From: Ornithinimicrobium cryptoxanthini
Lineage (GTDB): Bacteria; Actinomycetota; Actinomycetes; Actinomycetales; Dermatophilaceae
Length of the DNA: 64,000 nucleotides
Assembly (NCBI RefSeq): GCF_023923205.1
Contig: NZ_CP099490.1
Coordinates: 2,542,001-2,606,000, forward strand
Direction: 5' to 3'
Made by a program: the position numbers and the translations under genes
In this document: piece by piece, positions 9,566 through 18,475 of the stretch
Position numbering within the stretch: the first letter of the stretch is position 1
Layout of the letters: every line of letters begins with the position of its first letter
Notes under the pieces: generated by a model
Databases searched by the model: none
What the model saw: only the letters and a program-made list of their open reading frames with translations
What the model was told of the DNA's origin: nothing

Positions 9566-10651
9566 ATGACGGACGCACCCGACCCACGTCAGCCCCTGCT
9601 TGCTGGCCAACCGCCCACCGGCACCGTGACGATCTATCCGCTCGTCGGCATACCCGAGGTGGTGTCCGGCGACCACCTGGGCAGTCTCATCCGGTCAGCC
9701 CTCGTCGAGGCCGGGCTCACCCTGCGCGACGGTGACGTGCTCGCCGTGTCCAGCAAGATCATCTCCAAGGCACAGGACCTGCGAGGCCCTCTCGAGGACC
9801 GCGAGACCCTGGTGCGTCAGCAGAGCCGACGGGTCGTGGCCGAGCGCCGGACGGCCCACGGCACCACCCGCATCGTGGAGGCCCTCGCCGGCCCGGTCAT
9901 GGCCGGGGCCGGCATCGACGCGTCCAACACAGGGGACAGGGACGGGGTCCTCCTGCTGCCGACCGACCCGGACCTGGCCGCACGCCAGCTGTATGCCGAG
10001 CTGCTCACAGCGCACGCCCCACACCCCCTACCCCGCCTGGGGATCGTGGTCACCGACACGGCCGGACGGCCCTGGCGCGACGGTCAGACCGACTTCGCCC
10101 TCGGGGCCTGCTCCGTGCAGGTCCTGGACGACCTGCGTGGCGGCGTCGACGCCGACGGACGCGCGCTCACGGTGACGGCGCGGGCCGTGGCTGACGAGAT
10201 CGCCGCGGCCGCCGACCTGGTCAAGGGCAAGTCCGGTGGGGTGCCGGTGGCACTGGTCCGCGGCCTGGCGGTCGGCACCGTCAGCGACCCGGGGGCTGCC
10301 GGCGCCCGGTCCCTGGTGCGCACCGGACCCGGGGACTGGTTTGCCCAGGGCGGCGCGGAAGCCGTCCGCGCGGCCCTCGGCGTCCCTCCCGGGTCACCAG
10401 CCGCCGAGGAGGTGGGCATCGCCTCCGTCCTGCCCGAGGAGGCCGCCGACCGCATGGCCCGCGCGGTCCGGCTCGCGCTGCACGGCGAGGGTGCGGCGGT
10501 GGTGGACGTGGACCAGCACTCGGGGACGACGACGCTCGTGGTGCGGGCTCCGGACCCGTTCGTGGCGGGTCGGGTCTGCGCGCGGTTGGCGGTTGCGCTC
10601 GCCGGCGAGCGGCTCGAAGGTGTCGCCGTGGCTCGCTCCACCGACAGCTGA
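9566..10651 (+). CDS. fbiB: Coenzyme F420:L-glutamate ligase (FbiB/CofE), short form
   Basis: A 361-residue protein whose first 245 or so residues are a CofE gamma-glutamyl ligase domain adding L-glutamates to F420-0. Motifs are 'DGDVLAVSSKIISKAQ', 'VVTDTAGRPWRDGQTDFALG' and 'ADLVKGKSGGVPVALVRG'. Mycobacterial FbiB is near 450 residues because of a C-terminal nitroreductase-like FMN domain that reduces dehydro-F420-0. Here only about 110 C-terminal residues follow, and they show no nitroreductase signature. The reductase may be encoded elsewhere. The start is ATG, 10 bases after fbiA. Confidence 0.92.
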   Translation: MTDAPDPRQPLLAGQPPTGTVTIYPLVGIPEVVSGDHLGSLIRSALVEAGLTLRDGDVLAVSSKIISKAQDLRGPLEDRETLVRQQSRRVVAERRTAHGTTRIVEALAGPVMAGAGIDASNTGDRDGVLLLPTDPDLAARQLYAELLTAHAPHPLPRLGIVVTDTAGRPWRDGQTDFALGACSVQVLDDLRGGVDADGRALTVTARAVADEIAAAADLVKGKSGGVPVALVRGLAVGTVSDPGAAGARSLVRTGPGDWFAQGGAEAVRAALGVPPGSPAAEEVGIASVLPEEAADRMARAVRLALHGEGAAVVDVDQHSGTTTLVVRAPDPFVAGRVCARLAVALAGERLEGVAVARSTDS

Positions 10652-10655
10652 CAGG

Positions 10656-11624
10656 TCACAGGGCCGGATCGGCCCTGGCCTCACGCACCGGCAGATGGGT
10701 TCGTGGCGCCATCCGCGGACCCCGGCGAGGACGCATCGCGCCGGACAGCTCGAGCAGGCGCTGGACCCGGTAGCGATGGCCGCGGTAGGGCTCCAGCAGC
10801 TCTGCCAGACCGTCGTCGTCGACCGCAGAGCCCGTGAGCGCCCACCCGATGTTCTTGGCCACGTGGTAGTCACCGAAGCTCACCGCGTCGGCGTCGCCGA
10901 GGGCCCGCTGGGCGGTCTCTGCGGAGGTCCAGACGCCGACTCCAGGCACTGCGCGCAGACGCCGATGAGCCTGCGCCAGAGGCAGGTCCAAGACGTCGGC
11001 CAGACGATCGGCGACCCGCAGGACGCGCATCAGGGTGTCCGCCCGTTGCGGGCTGACACCCATGCGCAGCCACTCCCAGGAGGGGACGTGCCGCATCCGC
11101 GCGGCGTCCGGCGCGACATACAGGCCCAGCTGGGCACCCGGCCCCGGGGCAACCTCACCCATCCTCCGCACGAGACGCCGGTAGCCGCCGAAGGCCTCCT
11201 GCCCGGTGACCTTCTGCTCGATGATCGCCGGGACCAGCGCCTCCAGCACCAGTCCGGTCCGGGGCACCCGCCAGCCCGCTCCGCGGCGGGCCAGCGCCGC
11301 GGCGACCACGTCGTGGCGTGGCTCGAACCCGGACGGGTCGTCGTCCTGACCGAGCATCTGGGGCAGGCGCTCCAGCAGCGACTCCGCAACCTCCGGTGCA
11401 CCCCACGCGTGGGCGATGAGGCACCTGTCATGGTGCTGGGTCTCCAGTCGCAGCGTGGCCGGACCCAGGGGGGTGCGGATGCCGCGCCAGAGCACGCCGT
11501 CAGCGGTCTTCCAGGTCGGGTCGCCGGCTCCTCGTCGAAGCGTCCCCCAGGTCGCTGCGACATCAACCGGGCGCCCAGGGGCCCAGCGCCGCGCGAGCGG
11601 CCGGGCTGAGGCTGTGGCTGTCAC
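10656..11624 (-). CDS. DNA-3-methyladenine glycosylase 2 family (HhH-GPD)
   Basis: A 322-residue base-excision DNA glycosylase of the AlkA/HhH-GPD superfamily, removing alkylated purines. The helix-hairpin-helix with catalytic Asp is visible in 'LRAVPGVGVWTSAETAQR' followed by 'DADAVSFGDYHVAKN'. The helix 'ALVPAIIEQKVTGQEAFGGY' matches the family's conserved 'I..QQ/EQKV' element. The N-terminal third is an actinobacterial extension. It converges on fbiB with only four bases between the two stops. The start is GTG at 11624; an internal start cannot be excluded. Confidence 0.9.
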   Translation of the reverse strand: MTATASARPLARRWAPGRPVDVAATWGTLRRGAGDPTWKTADGVLWRGIRTPLGPATLRLETQHHDRCLIAHAWGAPEVAESLLERLPQMLGQDDDPSGFEPRHDVVAAALARRGAGWRVPRTGLVLEALVPAIIEQKVTGQEAFGGYRRLVRRMGEVAPGPGAQLGLYVAPDAARMRHVPSWEWLRMGVSPQRADTLMRVLRVADRLADVLDLPLAQAHRRLRAVPGVGVWTSAETAQRALGDADAVSFGDYHVAKNIGWALTGSAVDDDGLAELLEPYRGHRYRVQRLLELSGAMRPRRGPRMAPRTHLPVREARADPAL

Positions 11625-11685
11625 GAGGCCACCATGGCATGCCCTGCTGACACGTCAGCGACCTGGTCTCGGCTAACGTGACCAC

Positions 11686-12399
11686 GTGCTCACCCCACAC
11701 CAGGCGCTGGTCCTCCGGATCGACGAGGACGCGACCCGCCCCGCGATCACCTTCTATGACGACGCCCCCGGACCGACCCAGGGCGAGCGCATCGAGATCT
11801 CCCGGCGCGTCCTGGGCACCTGGGTGGCCAAGGCCGCCAACGCGCTCCAGGAGGGGCTGGACGTGCAGCGTGGGTCGGTCGTGCTGATCGACCTGCCGAG
11901 CCCGCACTGGCGCACCTGCTACTGGGCTCTCGCGGTCTGGGCGGTCGGAGCCACACTGACCCTGGACCCGCACGAGGGCGCGGACGTCCTGGTCACCACC
12001 GACCCCGACTCGTCGACGGCTGAGGACGCCGACGAGGTGGTCGCTGTCACCCTTGCCGGACTGGCCCGGGAGTATCCTGGTGACCTGCGGACCGGCGTGA
12101 TGGACGAGGCCAGGGAGATCTCCAGCTTCGGCGACGCCTTCCACGCCTGGGACGAGCCGGAACCCGATGACGACGCCCTGGTCCACGACGGTGACCGGGT
12201 CATCTACCAAGAGCTGTTTGCCCCGGCCCAGTGGCCGGACGGGTCACGGGTGCTGGTGAGCGGCGAATCGGCATACGCACTCCTGGGGCACCTGCTTCAC
12301 GCGCTGGCCACCGGCTCTTCCCTGGTCCTGGTCCGCGGCCCCGCCCCCGCTGCCGACGACTCCCGGATGACCTCCGAAGGCGTGACGCTGCGCGCCTGA
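11686..12399 (+). CDS. TIGR03089 family protein (adenylate-forming-enzyme-like)
   Basis: A 237-residue actinobacterial protein of the TIGR03089 family. The family resembles the N-terminal part of AMP-binding acyl-CoA synthetases but is far shorter and lacks the ATP/AMP P-loop and catalytic lysine domain. Visible signs are 'RVLGTWVAKAANALQEGL', 'WALAVWAVGATLTLDPHEG' and a C-terminal Gly/Ser-rich 'LVSGESAYALLGHLLHAL'. GTG start at 11686. It is divergent from the DNA glycosylase gene, with 61 bases between their starts. Function unknown. Confidence 0.82.
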   Translation: MLTPHQALVLRIDEDATRPAITFYDDAPGPTQGERIEISRRVLGTWVAKAANALQEGLDVQRGSVVLIDLPSPHWRTCYWALAVWAVGATLTLDPHEGADVLVTTDPDSSTAEDADEVVAVTLAGLAREYPGDLRTGVMDEAREISSFGDAFHAWDEPEPDDDALVHDGDRVIYQELFAPAQWPDGSRVLVSGESAYALLGHLLHALATGSSLVLVRGPAPAADDSRMTSEGVTLRA

Positions 12400-12447
12400 C
12401 CGCCCCCGGCTCAGACCTGTCCCCGGGCGCCGGTAGGGTTCGGTCCC

Positions 12448-13236
12448 ATGGACAAGGTTGTCAAGAACGCAGCGGAAGCCGTCGAAGGCATCGAGGACGG
12501 GATGACTCTCGCCGTGGGCGGGTTTGGTCTCGGCGGGGTGCCTTCCGTGCTGATCGCCGAACTGCTCGCCAAGGGCACCAAGGAGCTGGAGGTCGTCTCC
12601 AACAACTGTGGTGTCGACGACTGGGGTCTGGGCATCCTCCTCAGTGCGGGGCGCCTCCGTCGGATCATCGCCTCCTACGTGGGTGAGAACAGGGAGTTCG
12701 CCCGGCAGTTCCTCTCCGGCGAGCTCGAGGTCGAGCTGACCCCGCAGGGCACGCTCGCCGAGAAGCTGCGCAACGGTGGCTCCGGCATCCCCGCCTTCTA
12801 CACCGCCACCGGTGTCGGCAGCCAGATCTCCGAGGGCGGCCTGCCGTGGCGCTACGACGCCGACGGCAGCATCGCCCTCGCCTCGGAGCCCAAGGAGACC
12901 CGCGAGTTCGACTTCGGTGGGCAGCCCGGCACCTTCGTCCTGGAGGAGTCGATCGTGGCCGACTTCGGCCTGGTCCGCGCCTGGAAGGGTGACCGGCACG
13001 GCAACCTGGTCTTCCGCCACAGCGCCCGCAACTTCAACCCGCTGTGCGCCATGTCCGGCAAGATCAGCGTCGCCGAGGTCGAGGAGCTCGTCGAGCCCGG
13101 CGAGATCGACCCCGACTCGGTGCACCTGCCCGGGATCTATGTGCAACGCGTCCTGCCGCTGACCCCTGAGCAGGCCAAGGACAAGCGCATCGAGAAGCGC
13201 ACCACCCGGCCCGCGCCGACCCAGAAGGAGGCCTGA
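12448..13236 (+). CDS. scoA: 3-oxoacid CoA-transferase subunit A
   Basis: A 262-residue alpha subunit of a class I CoA transferase, moving CoA between succinyl-CoA (or acetyl-CoA) and a 3-keto acid such as acetoacetate. The glycine-rich '[17 protein letters not shown]' loop near residue 25 and '[15 protein letters not shown]' are family hallmarks, and '[18 protein letters not shown]' is the conserved core. Subunit B starts two bases after its stop, so both are made from one message. The substrate is not fixed by sequence; ketone-body or branched-chain use is likely. Confidence 0.93.
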   Translation: MDKVVKNAAEAVEGIEDGMTLAVGGFGLGGVPSVLIAELLAKGTKELEVVSNNCGVDDWGLGILLSAGRLRRIIASYVGENREFARQFLSGELEVELTPQGTLAEKLRNGGSGIPAFYTATGVGSQISEGGLPWRYDADGSIALASEPKETREFDFGGQPGTFVLEESIVADFGLVRAWKGDRHGNLVFRHSARNFNPLCAMSGKISVAEVEELVEPGEIDPDSVHLPGIYVQRVLPLTPEQAKDKRIEKRTTRPAPTQKEA

Positions 13237-13237
13237 G

Positions 13238-13876
13238 ATGGCACTGACCCGTGAGCAGATGGCCGAGCGCGCCGCCCGCGAGCTCGCCGACGGCGACTAT
13301 GTCAACCTGGGCATCGGGCTGCCGACCCTGGTGCCCAACTACGTGCCCGACGACGTCGAGCTGGTCCTCCAGTCCGAGAACGGCATCCTGGGCGTCGGCG
13401 CCTATCCTGTGGAGGGCACCGAGGACCCTGACCTGATCAACGCCGGCAAGGAGACCGTCACGGTCCGACCGGGAGCCGCCTTCTTCGACTCCGCGCTGAG
13501 CTTCGGGATGATCCGCGGCGGCAAGGTCGATGCTGCCATCCTGGGCGCCATGCAGGTGTCCGTCAGCGGCGACATCGCCAACTGGATGATCCCGGGCAAG
13601 ATGATCAAGGGCATGGGCGGCGCGATGGACCTGGTCCACGGCGCCAAGCGGGTCATCGTGCTGATGGAGCACACCGCCAAGGACGGCAGCTTCAAGATCG
13701 TCCACGAGTGCTCGCTGCCGATCACCGGGCTGGGCGTCGTGCAACGGATCATCACGGACATCGCCGTGATCGACGTGACCCCTGAGGGACTGGTGCTGCG
13801 TGAGGTGGCCGAGGGTGTCACGCCCGAGGAGGTCCAGGAGAAGACCGAGCCCACGCTCGTCGTCGACCTGGCCTGA
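13238..13876 (+). CDS. scoB: 3-oxoacid CoA-transferase subunit B
   Basis: A 212-residue beta subunit pairing with the preceding subunit A. The catalytic glutamate that forms the CoA thioester lies in the '[11 protein letters not shown]' motif near residue 50. Other hallmarks are '[17 protein letters not shown]' and '[18 protein letters not shown]'. The length is normal for the separate-subunit form. A strong hairpin 45 bases downstream probably ends the transcript. Start ATG at 13238, with an AGGAGG-type site inside the end of subunit A. Confidence 0.94.
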   Translation: MALTREQMAERAARELADGDYVNLGIGLPTLVPNYVPDDVELVLQSENGILGVGAYPVEGTEDPDLINAGKETVTVRPGAAFFDSALSFGMIRGGKVDAAILGAMQVSVSGDIANWMIPGKMIKGMGGAMDLVHGAKRVIVLMEHTAKDGSFKIVHECSLPITGLGVVQRIITDIAVIDVTPEGLVLREVAEGVTPEEVQEKTEPTLVVDLA

Positions 13877-13921
13877 GCGGCAGGCTCGCGGCGGTCCCCC
13901 AGCACCAACCGCTAGGCAACA

Positions 13922-13957
13922 GGCGAAGGCCCGGACCGGGCGGTCCGGGCCTTCGCC
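13922..13957. terminator. Bidirectional hairpin between convergent genes
   Basis: A perfect 16-bp stem (13922-13937 with 13942-13957) around a 4-base loop, in the 85-base gap between the convergent scoB and glycosyltransferase genes. No long T tract follows on either strand, so it may need help from Rho, as is common in high-GC actinobacteria. Confidence 0.8.
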
Positions 13958-13961
13958 ATGG

Positions 13962-14927
13962 TCAGTCCCGCTGGGTCCCCCTGAGGAACCCGGCTCCCCA
14001 CCACAGGTGCATGGTCGCCAGGACGGCCGGCATCCGGGCTGCGACCCGCGGTCCGTGTGGGGCGCCGATCACGAGTCCACCGACAGCCACCGCGACGGCA
14101 TATCCTGCCGGCACCAGCCACAGCGGCCGCCAGAGCGTGCCGCCTACGGCGCCGGCGGCGAGCGCCGCCACCGCGACCGGTGGTGCCAGATAGCGCGCAC
14201 TCACCGTCTCAGGGTGCTCCTCCATGACCCGGCGACGCCACTGGCCGGTCCGGAAGTACTGCTGCCTCAGGGCTCCCAGATCCGGACGCGGCCGGTAGGT
14301 GACCCTCAGCTCGGGAGTGAACCAGACCGTGCCGCCGAGCTGACGGATCCGGTGGTTCATCTCCCAGTCCTGGGCGCGCGCAAACGTGGTGTCGTAACCA
14401 CCCACGCGGCGCAACCAGTCCCGCCGGAACACCCCGAGGAAGACTGTCTCCACGGGCCCGGCGTTACCGCCGAGGTGGAAACGCGCGTTTCCGAGTCCCA
14501 GTGGGGAGCGCATCGCGCAGGCGACGGCACGTTCGAAGTCGGTCTGCCCCTCCGCGACCATCACGCCGCCGACGTTCGCGGCCCCGGTCTCGAGCAGCAC
14601 CCGCACCGCTGTCGCAATGTAGCCGTCGGACAGCTCCCCGTGGCCGTCCATCCGCACGATGATCTCGTGGCGCGCCGCAGCCAGGGCTGCGTTCAGGCCG
14701 TCGGGTGTGCGCCCGGAGGGGTTGACGACCAGCGTGACCCGGGGATGGGTTGCGGCCAGCTCCTCGGCCACCTCCTGGGTGCGGTCCTGGCTCGGACCGA
14801 CGGCGAGCACGACCTCCAGCTCCCCGGCATACTCCTGCGCCAGCACCGACCGGACCGCCTCAGCAAGGTGCCGCTCCTCGTTGAGGATCGGCATGATGAC
14901 GGAGACAGGAGGGTGCTGGTCACTCAC
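13962..14927 (-). CDS. Glycosyltransferase family 2
   Basis: A protein of about 321 residues with a complete GT-A domain: 'VSVIMPILNEERHLAEAV' at the N terminus, the DxD-type 'VRMDGHGELSDGYI' near residue 95, and 'ARAQDWEMNHRIRQLGG' (acceptor/catalytic region) near residue 200. Two or three hydrophobic segments close the protein ('AVAALAAGAVGGTLW', 'GYAVAVAVGGLVIG'), so it is probably membrane-attached. The frame is open to 15044 but that would overlap the divergent LCP gene; GTG at 14927 starts the conserved domain. It may act on an exported polysaccharide handled by the adjacent LCP protein. Confidence 0.87.
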   Translation of the reverse strand: MSDQHPPVSVIMPILNEERHLAEAVRSVLAQEYAGELEVVLAVGPSQDRTQEVAEELAATHPRVTLVVNPSGRTPDGLNAALAAARHEIIVRMDGHGELSDGYIATAVRVLLETGAANVGGVMVAEGQTDFERAVACAMRSPLGLGNARFHLGGNAGPVETVFLGVFRRDWLRRVGGYDTTFARAQDWEMNHRIRQLGGTVWFTPELRVTYRPRPDLGALRQQYFRTGQWRRRVMEEHPETVSARYLAPPVAVAALAAGAVGGTLWRPLWLVPAGYAVAVAVGGLVIGAPHGPRVAARMPAVLATMHLWWGAGFLRGTQRD

Positions 14928-15037
14928 CCGCACGAGGCTACCCGTGCCACCGTCCGGTCGGGCGGGCAGCGGCTCCGCCGCGCATGCCTCGGCGTGGGCA
15001 GTCACCAGCACACAGGTCCACGGCCTAGTCTGTCGGC

Positions 15038-16387
15038 GTGCCAAACCGCCCCGAGGACGACTGGACCCGCCCGATCCCGCGCAGCCCGCGCGGCGACCGG
15101 GCCCGCCCTCGCGACCCCGAGCCCTATGACAGCTGGACGGGCTCGTCGCAGGACGCTTGGGACCCGCAGGCTCATGACGACTGGGCTGACCAGACCCGCG
15201 AGCTGCCTACCGGCCGGCGCGCGACCGCTGCCGACTACGGCTACTCGGACGACGAGTTCGCCGACGAGCGGTGGGAGGAGGTCGAGTATGCCGAGGCGCC
15301 CCGCGGCAGGACCGGTCGCCGTGCGGACTATGAGGGTGGCGGCTATGACGCTGGGGACTACGACGGCGGAGGACGGCACGGGGGCCGCCCCGGACCCCCG
15401 CGTGGCGGCGCGCCCCGCCGGCCCACCCGTCGACGCTTCCGCCTGCGCCGGGTCATGGCGTTCCTGCTCCTCATCGTGCTTGCCTATGTGGCCTCGATGA
15501 TCTGGGCGGTCGCCAGCATCTGGTCCTCCATCGACCGGGTCGACTCCACCCCCACCAATGCGGCACGTCCCGGCGCAGGATCGGGCAGCAACTTCCTGCT
15601 GGTGGGCACGGACAGCCGCGAGGACCTGACCCGCGACGAGCGCAACGACCTCGTGACCGGGCACACCGAGGGCGCCCGCGCCGACACGATCATGCTGCTG
15701 CACCTGCCCGACGGCGGCGACCCGGTGCTGCTGTCGATCCCCCGCGACTCCTATGTGGAGATCCCGGGGCAGGGGTCCAACAAGATCAACGCCGCCTACT
15801 CCATCGGTGGCCCGAAGATGCTGGTCGACACCGTGGAGCAGTCAACGGGCCTGCGGATCGACGGCTATCTCGAGATCGGCTTCGGCGGGTTCGTCGAGGT
15901 GGTGGGCACCGTCGGTGGGGTGCGGATGTGTCTCGATGAGCCGGTCACCGACGAAAAGACCCGCCTGGACCTGCCCGCAGGCTGCCAGGAGCTGGCGGGA
16001 AAGGAGGCTCTCAACTATGTCCGGATGCGTTACGGCGACCCCCGCGGCGACCTCGGGCGCGTGGAGCGCCAGCGAGAGTTCCTGGCCGCACTGACCCATG
16101 AGATGGCCAAGCCCGCGACCGTGCTCGTGCCATGGCGCCTGCACCAGGTGGGCACGGCGACCGGCTCCGCGATAGCCCTCGGCGAGGACACCTCCATGTG
16201 GGAGGCCGGCCGGATCGCACTCGGGATGCGCTCGATCTCCGACGGCAACGGTCAGTCACTGACCGTTCCGGTGGCCAACACCAACTATCAGACCGCGGCC
16301 GGCTCCTCGGTCCTGTGGGACGAGGTCGCGGCCGCCGACCTGTTCACCGCACTGCGCACGGGTGCCCCGCTCTCCATCGAGCCATGA
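15038..16387 (+). CDS. LCP (LytR-CpsA-Psr) family protein
   Basis: A 449-residue membrane enzyme that attaches lipid-linked glycopolymers (teichoic acid, arabinogalactan-type or capsule) to peptidoglycan outside the cell. About 140 residues of charged, Asp/Gly/Tyr-rich cytoplasmic tail precede a membrane helix ('VMAFLLLIVLAYVASMI'). The LCP domain follows, with 'LLVGTDSREDLTR' near residue 188, 'ADTIMLLHLP', 'SIPRDSYVEIPG' and 'LNYVRMRYGDPRGDLGR', which hold the catalytic Asp/Arg residues. The methyltransferase gene downstream overlaps its stop (ATGA). GTG start. Confidence 0.94.
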   Translation: MPNRPEDDWTRPIPRSPRGDRARPRDPEPYDSWTGSSQDAWDPQAHDDWADQTRELPTGRRATAADYGYSDDEFADERWEEVEYAEAPRGRTGRRADYEGGGYDAGDYDGGGRHGGRPGPPRGGAPRRPTRRRFRLRRVMAFLLLIVLAYVASMIWAVASIWSSIDRVDSTPTNAARPGAGSGSNFLLVGTDSREDLTRDERNDLVTGHTEGARADTIMLLHLPDGGDPVLLSIPRDSYVEIPGQGSNKINAAYSIGGPKMLVDTVEQSTGLRIDGYLEIGFGGFVEVVGTVGGVRMCLDEPVTDEKTRLDLPAGCQELAGKEALNYVRMRYGDPRGDLGRVERQREFLAALTHEMAKPATVLVPWRLHQVGTATGSAIALGEDTSMWEAGRIALGMRSISDGNGQSLTVPVANTNYQTAAGSSVLWDEVAAADLFTALRTGAPLSIEP

Positions 16388-17319
16388 CCAGGGCTCCGCT
16401 CAACCGGTGGTGGGTCAAGGCGGCGGCCCAGGGCGCGCTGGCGGCCGCCCCGAGGGCCGCGGCCCTGGACGACGCCCTCCGGCGACGGATGCGCGGGGCC
16501 TACCTCAGCGAGGACTACTTCCTGTCAAAGTGGCGGCACGTCACCCAGCACCTGCGGGCGCTGGGCAACCCGGGTGACCGCCCCCTGCTCAAGACCCGTG
16601 CCGTCGAGATCGGCACCGGCTGGTTTCCTATCGTGCCGCTGGGACTGGCGGTCCACGGAGGCACCGTGGTCACCATCGACACCGGCCAGCACCTCGACGC
16701 AGCGCGGGTGCGGCTGGCCATGCAGCGTCTGAGCCAGCTCGAGGCTGCAGGCACCATCACGGCCGCCTCCCCCGAGCGGATGGCCCGGTTGCGTGAGCTC
16801 CTCCTCGCGCCCCCGCCCTCGTCGGCCGCTCAGCTGCTCGAGCCGATGGGGATCCGCCCGGTCATCGCCGACGCCCAGGACCTGTCCCAGGTGCCTGAGG
16901 CGCACGGCTCGAACCTGTTGGTCTCCAACAACACGCTCGAGCACATCCCCGCCGAGATCCTCGCCGGCATCTTCCGTGAGTTCCTCCGAGTTGGCTCGAA
17001 GAGCGCCCGGATGAGCCACTACATCGACCTGGCTGACCACTACGCGGGGTTTGACCCCCGGATCACCGAGTTCCACTTCCTGACCATGTCGCCCACCCGC
17101 TGGCGTCTGACCAACAACCGTCTAGGTTTTCAGAACAGGCTGCGCATCGGTGACTACCGCGAGCTCCTGTCACAGACGGGGTGGCGCGTCACCCGTGAGA
17201 AGCTCACCCGACGCCCCACACGCTCGCTCGATGGCCTACGGCTAGTGCCGCCCTATGACCAGGTGCCGATCAAGGAGCTGCTGGTCGTCAAGGCCCACCT
17301 GGTCACGACGCGCGCCTGA
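16384..17319 (+). CDS. SAM-dependent methyltransferase-like protein
   Basis: A 311-residue putative class I methyltransferase. The glycine motif I appears as 'RAVEIGTGWFPIVPLGL', followed by an acidic strand end 'VVTIDTGQHLDAARV' (motif II-like). 'NLLVSNNTLEHIPAEIL' matches the post-I 'sNvLEHi' motif of sugar or lipid methyltransferases. Its ATG overlaps the LCP stop, so it is translationally coupled and probably modifies the same envelope polymer or its precursor. Substrate unknown. Confidence 0.8.
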   Translation: MTRAPLNRWWVKAAAQGALAAAPRAAALDDALRRRMRGAYLSEDYFLSKWRHVTQHLRALGNPGDRPLLKTRAVEIGTGWFPIVPLGLAVHGGTVVTIDTGQHLDAARVRLAMQRLSQLEAAGTITAASPERMARLRELLLAPPPSSAAQLLEPMGIRPVIADAQDLSQVPEAHGSNLLVSNNTLEHIPAEILAGIFREFLRVGSKSARMSHYIDLADHYAGFDPRITEFHFLTMSPTRWRLTNNRLGFQNRLRIGDYRELLSQTGWRVTREKLTRRPTRSLDGLRLVPPYDQVPIKELLVVKAHLVTTRA

Positions 17320-17331
17320 CGCCCCACTCGC

Positions 17332-18369
17332 TCAGGACCCGGACGTGATCTCGACGGTGTGCTCCCCGCGGCCCGGCATCACCTCACCGATGACCACCGC
17401 ACCGGGCAGGTCTACCTCGCCGACCAGCAGCAGCCCACCACTGGTCTGGGCGTCGGCGAGCAGCAGGAGCTCCACCTCGTCCACGTCCGGTTCGCCCAGG
17501 TGCGGACTGACCCACTCCAGGTTCCGCCGGGTGCCGCCGCTGATGAACCCGTCCGCGGCGGCCTGGCGCGCTCCCTCTAGATAGGGCACGGCCGCCGCAT
17601 CCAGCCTCGCGGTCGTGCCTGAGGCCCGCATCATCTTGTGCAGGTGGCCCAGCAGTCCGAAGCCCGTGACGTCGGTCGCGGTCCGCAGTCCGGCGGCCAG
17701 GGCCGCCTCGGCCGCGGCGGCGTTCAGGGTCGTCATCGCCTCGATCGCTGCCGGTGACTGCTGCCCGGTCTGCTTGTGCCAGTTGCCGAGCACCCCGATC
17801 CCGAGCGGCTTGGTGAGGGTGAGTGGCAGCCCCGGACGCGCTGTGTCGTTGCGGAGCAGCTGGTCGGGGTGTGCGACGCCGGTCACCGCCAGGCCGTATT
17901 TTGGCTCGGGGTCGTCGATGGAGTGCCCGCCCACCAGAGGGCAGCCGGCCTCGGCCAGCATGTCGGCACCACCGCGCAAGACCGCACCCAGTGCCTCCTC
18001 CGACAGTGTCGCGCGGGGCCAGCCCACCAGGTTGACCGCCATCACCGGCCGACCACCCATGGCATAGACGTCGGAGAGCGCGTTGGCTGCCGCGATCCGC
18101 CCGAAGTCATAGGGGTCATCCACCACGGGCGTGAAGAAGTCGGCGGTGCTGATCACCGCCAGGTCCTCGCGCAGCTGCACGACCCCCGCGTCGTCACCGG
18201 TCTGTGTGCCGACCAGCACCGCGGCCCCCGGAGCACCTGCCGCACTGGGGAGCCCAGAGACCAGGGACTCCAGGAGGCCCGGAGGGATCTTGCACGCGCA
18301 CCCCCCTCCGGCGGCGAACTGCGTCAGCCGTGGCGCGGCATACTGTCCCTGTGTTCCTGTGCTGCTCAT
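17332..18369 (-). CDS. selD: Selenide, water dikinase
   Basis: A 345-residue enzyme making selenophosphate from selenide and ATP, the selenium donor for selenocysteine and selenouridine. The catalytic loop is 'GGGCACKIPPGLLE' near residue 23; it has Cys rather than Sec, and the conserved Lys follows. 'ADFFTPVVDDPYDFGRIAAAN' is represented by shorter parts such as 'FTPVVDDPYDFGRIAA' (ATP/metal binding), and 'TDVTGFGLLGHL' is diagnostic. It is divergent from the universal stress gene that precedes selA. No selB or tRNA-Sec was found in the window. Confidence 0.95.
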   Translation of the reverse strand: MSSTGTQGQYAAPRLTQFAAGGGCACKIPPGLLESLVSGLPSAAGAPGAAVLVGTQTGDDAGVVQLREDLAVISTADFFTPVVDDPYDFGRIAAANALSDVYAMGGRPVMAVNLVGWPRATLSEEALGAVLRGGADMLAEAGCPLVGGHSIDDPEPKYGLAVTGVAHPDQLLRNDTARPGLPLTLTKPLGIGVLGNWHKQTGQQSPAAIEAMTTLNAAAAEAALAAGLRTATDVTGFGLLGHLHKMMRASGTTARLDAAAVPYLEGARQAAADGFISGGTRRNLEWVSPHLGEPDVDEVELLLLADAQTSGGLLLVGEVDLPGAVVIGEVMPGRGEHTVEITSGS

Positions 18370-18475
18370 GACGCCAGTCTGTCAGGCGCAGATCGGCGTC
18401 AATCGCGCTTGACCGGTGGCAGACCGGCCGCCGAGAGGACACTATGGCCGCAGGCAATCGACCGAAGGAGTCGAG

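Noticed and set aside
12244..13146. 300-codon - strand open frame
   Set aside because: Antisense to CoA-transferase subunit A; its composition mirrors the real gene.
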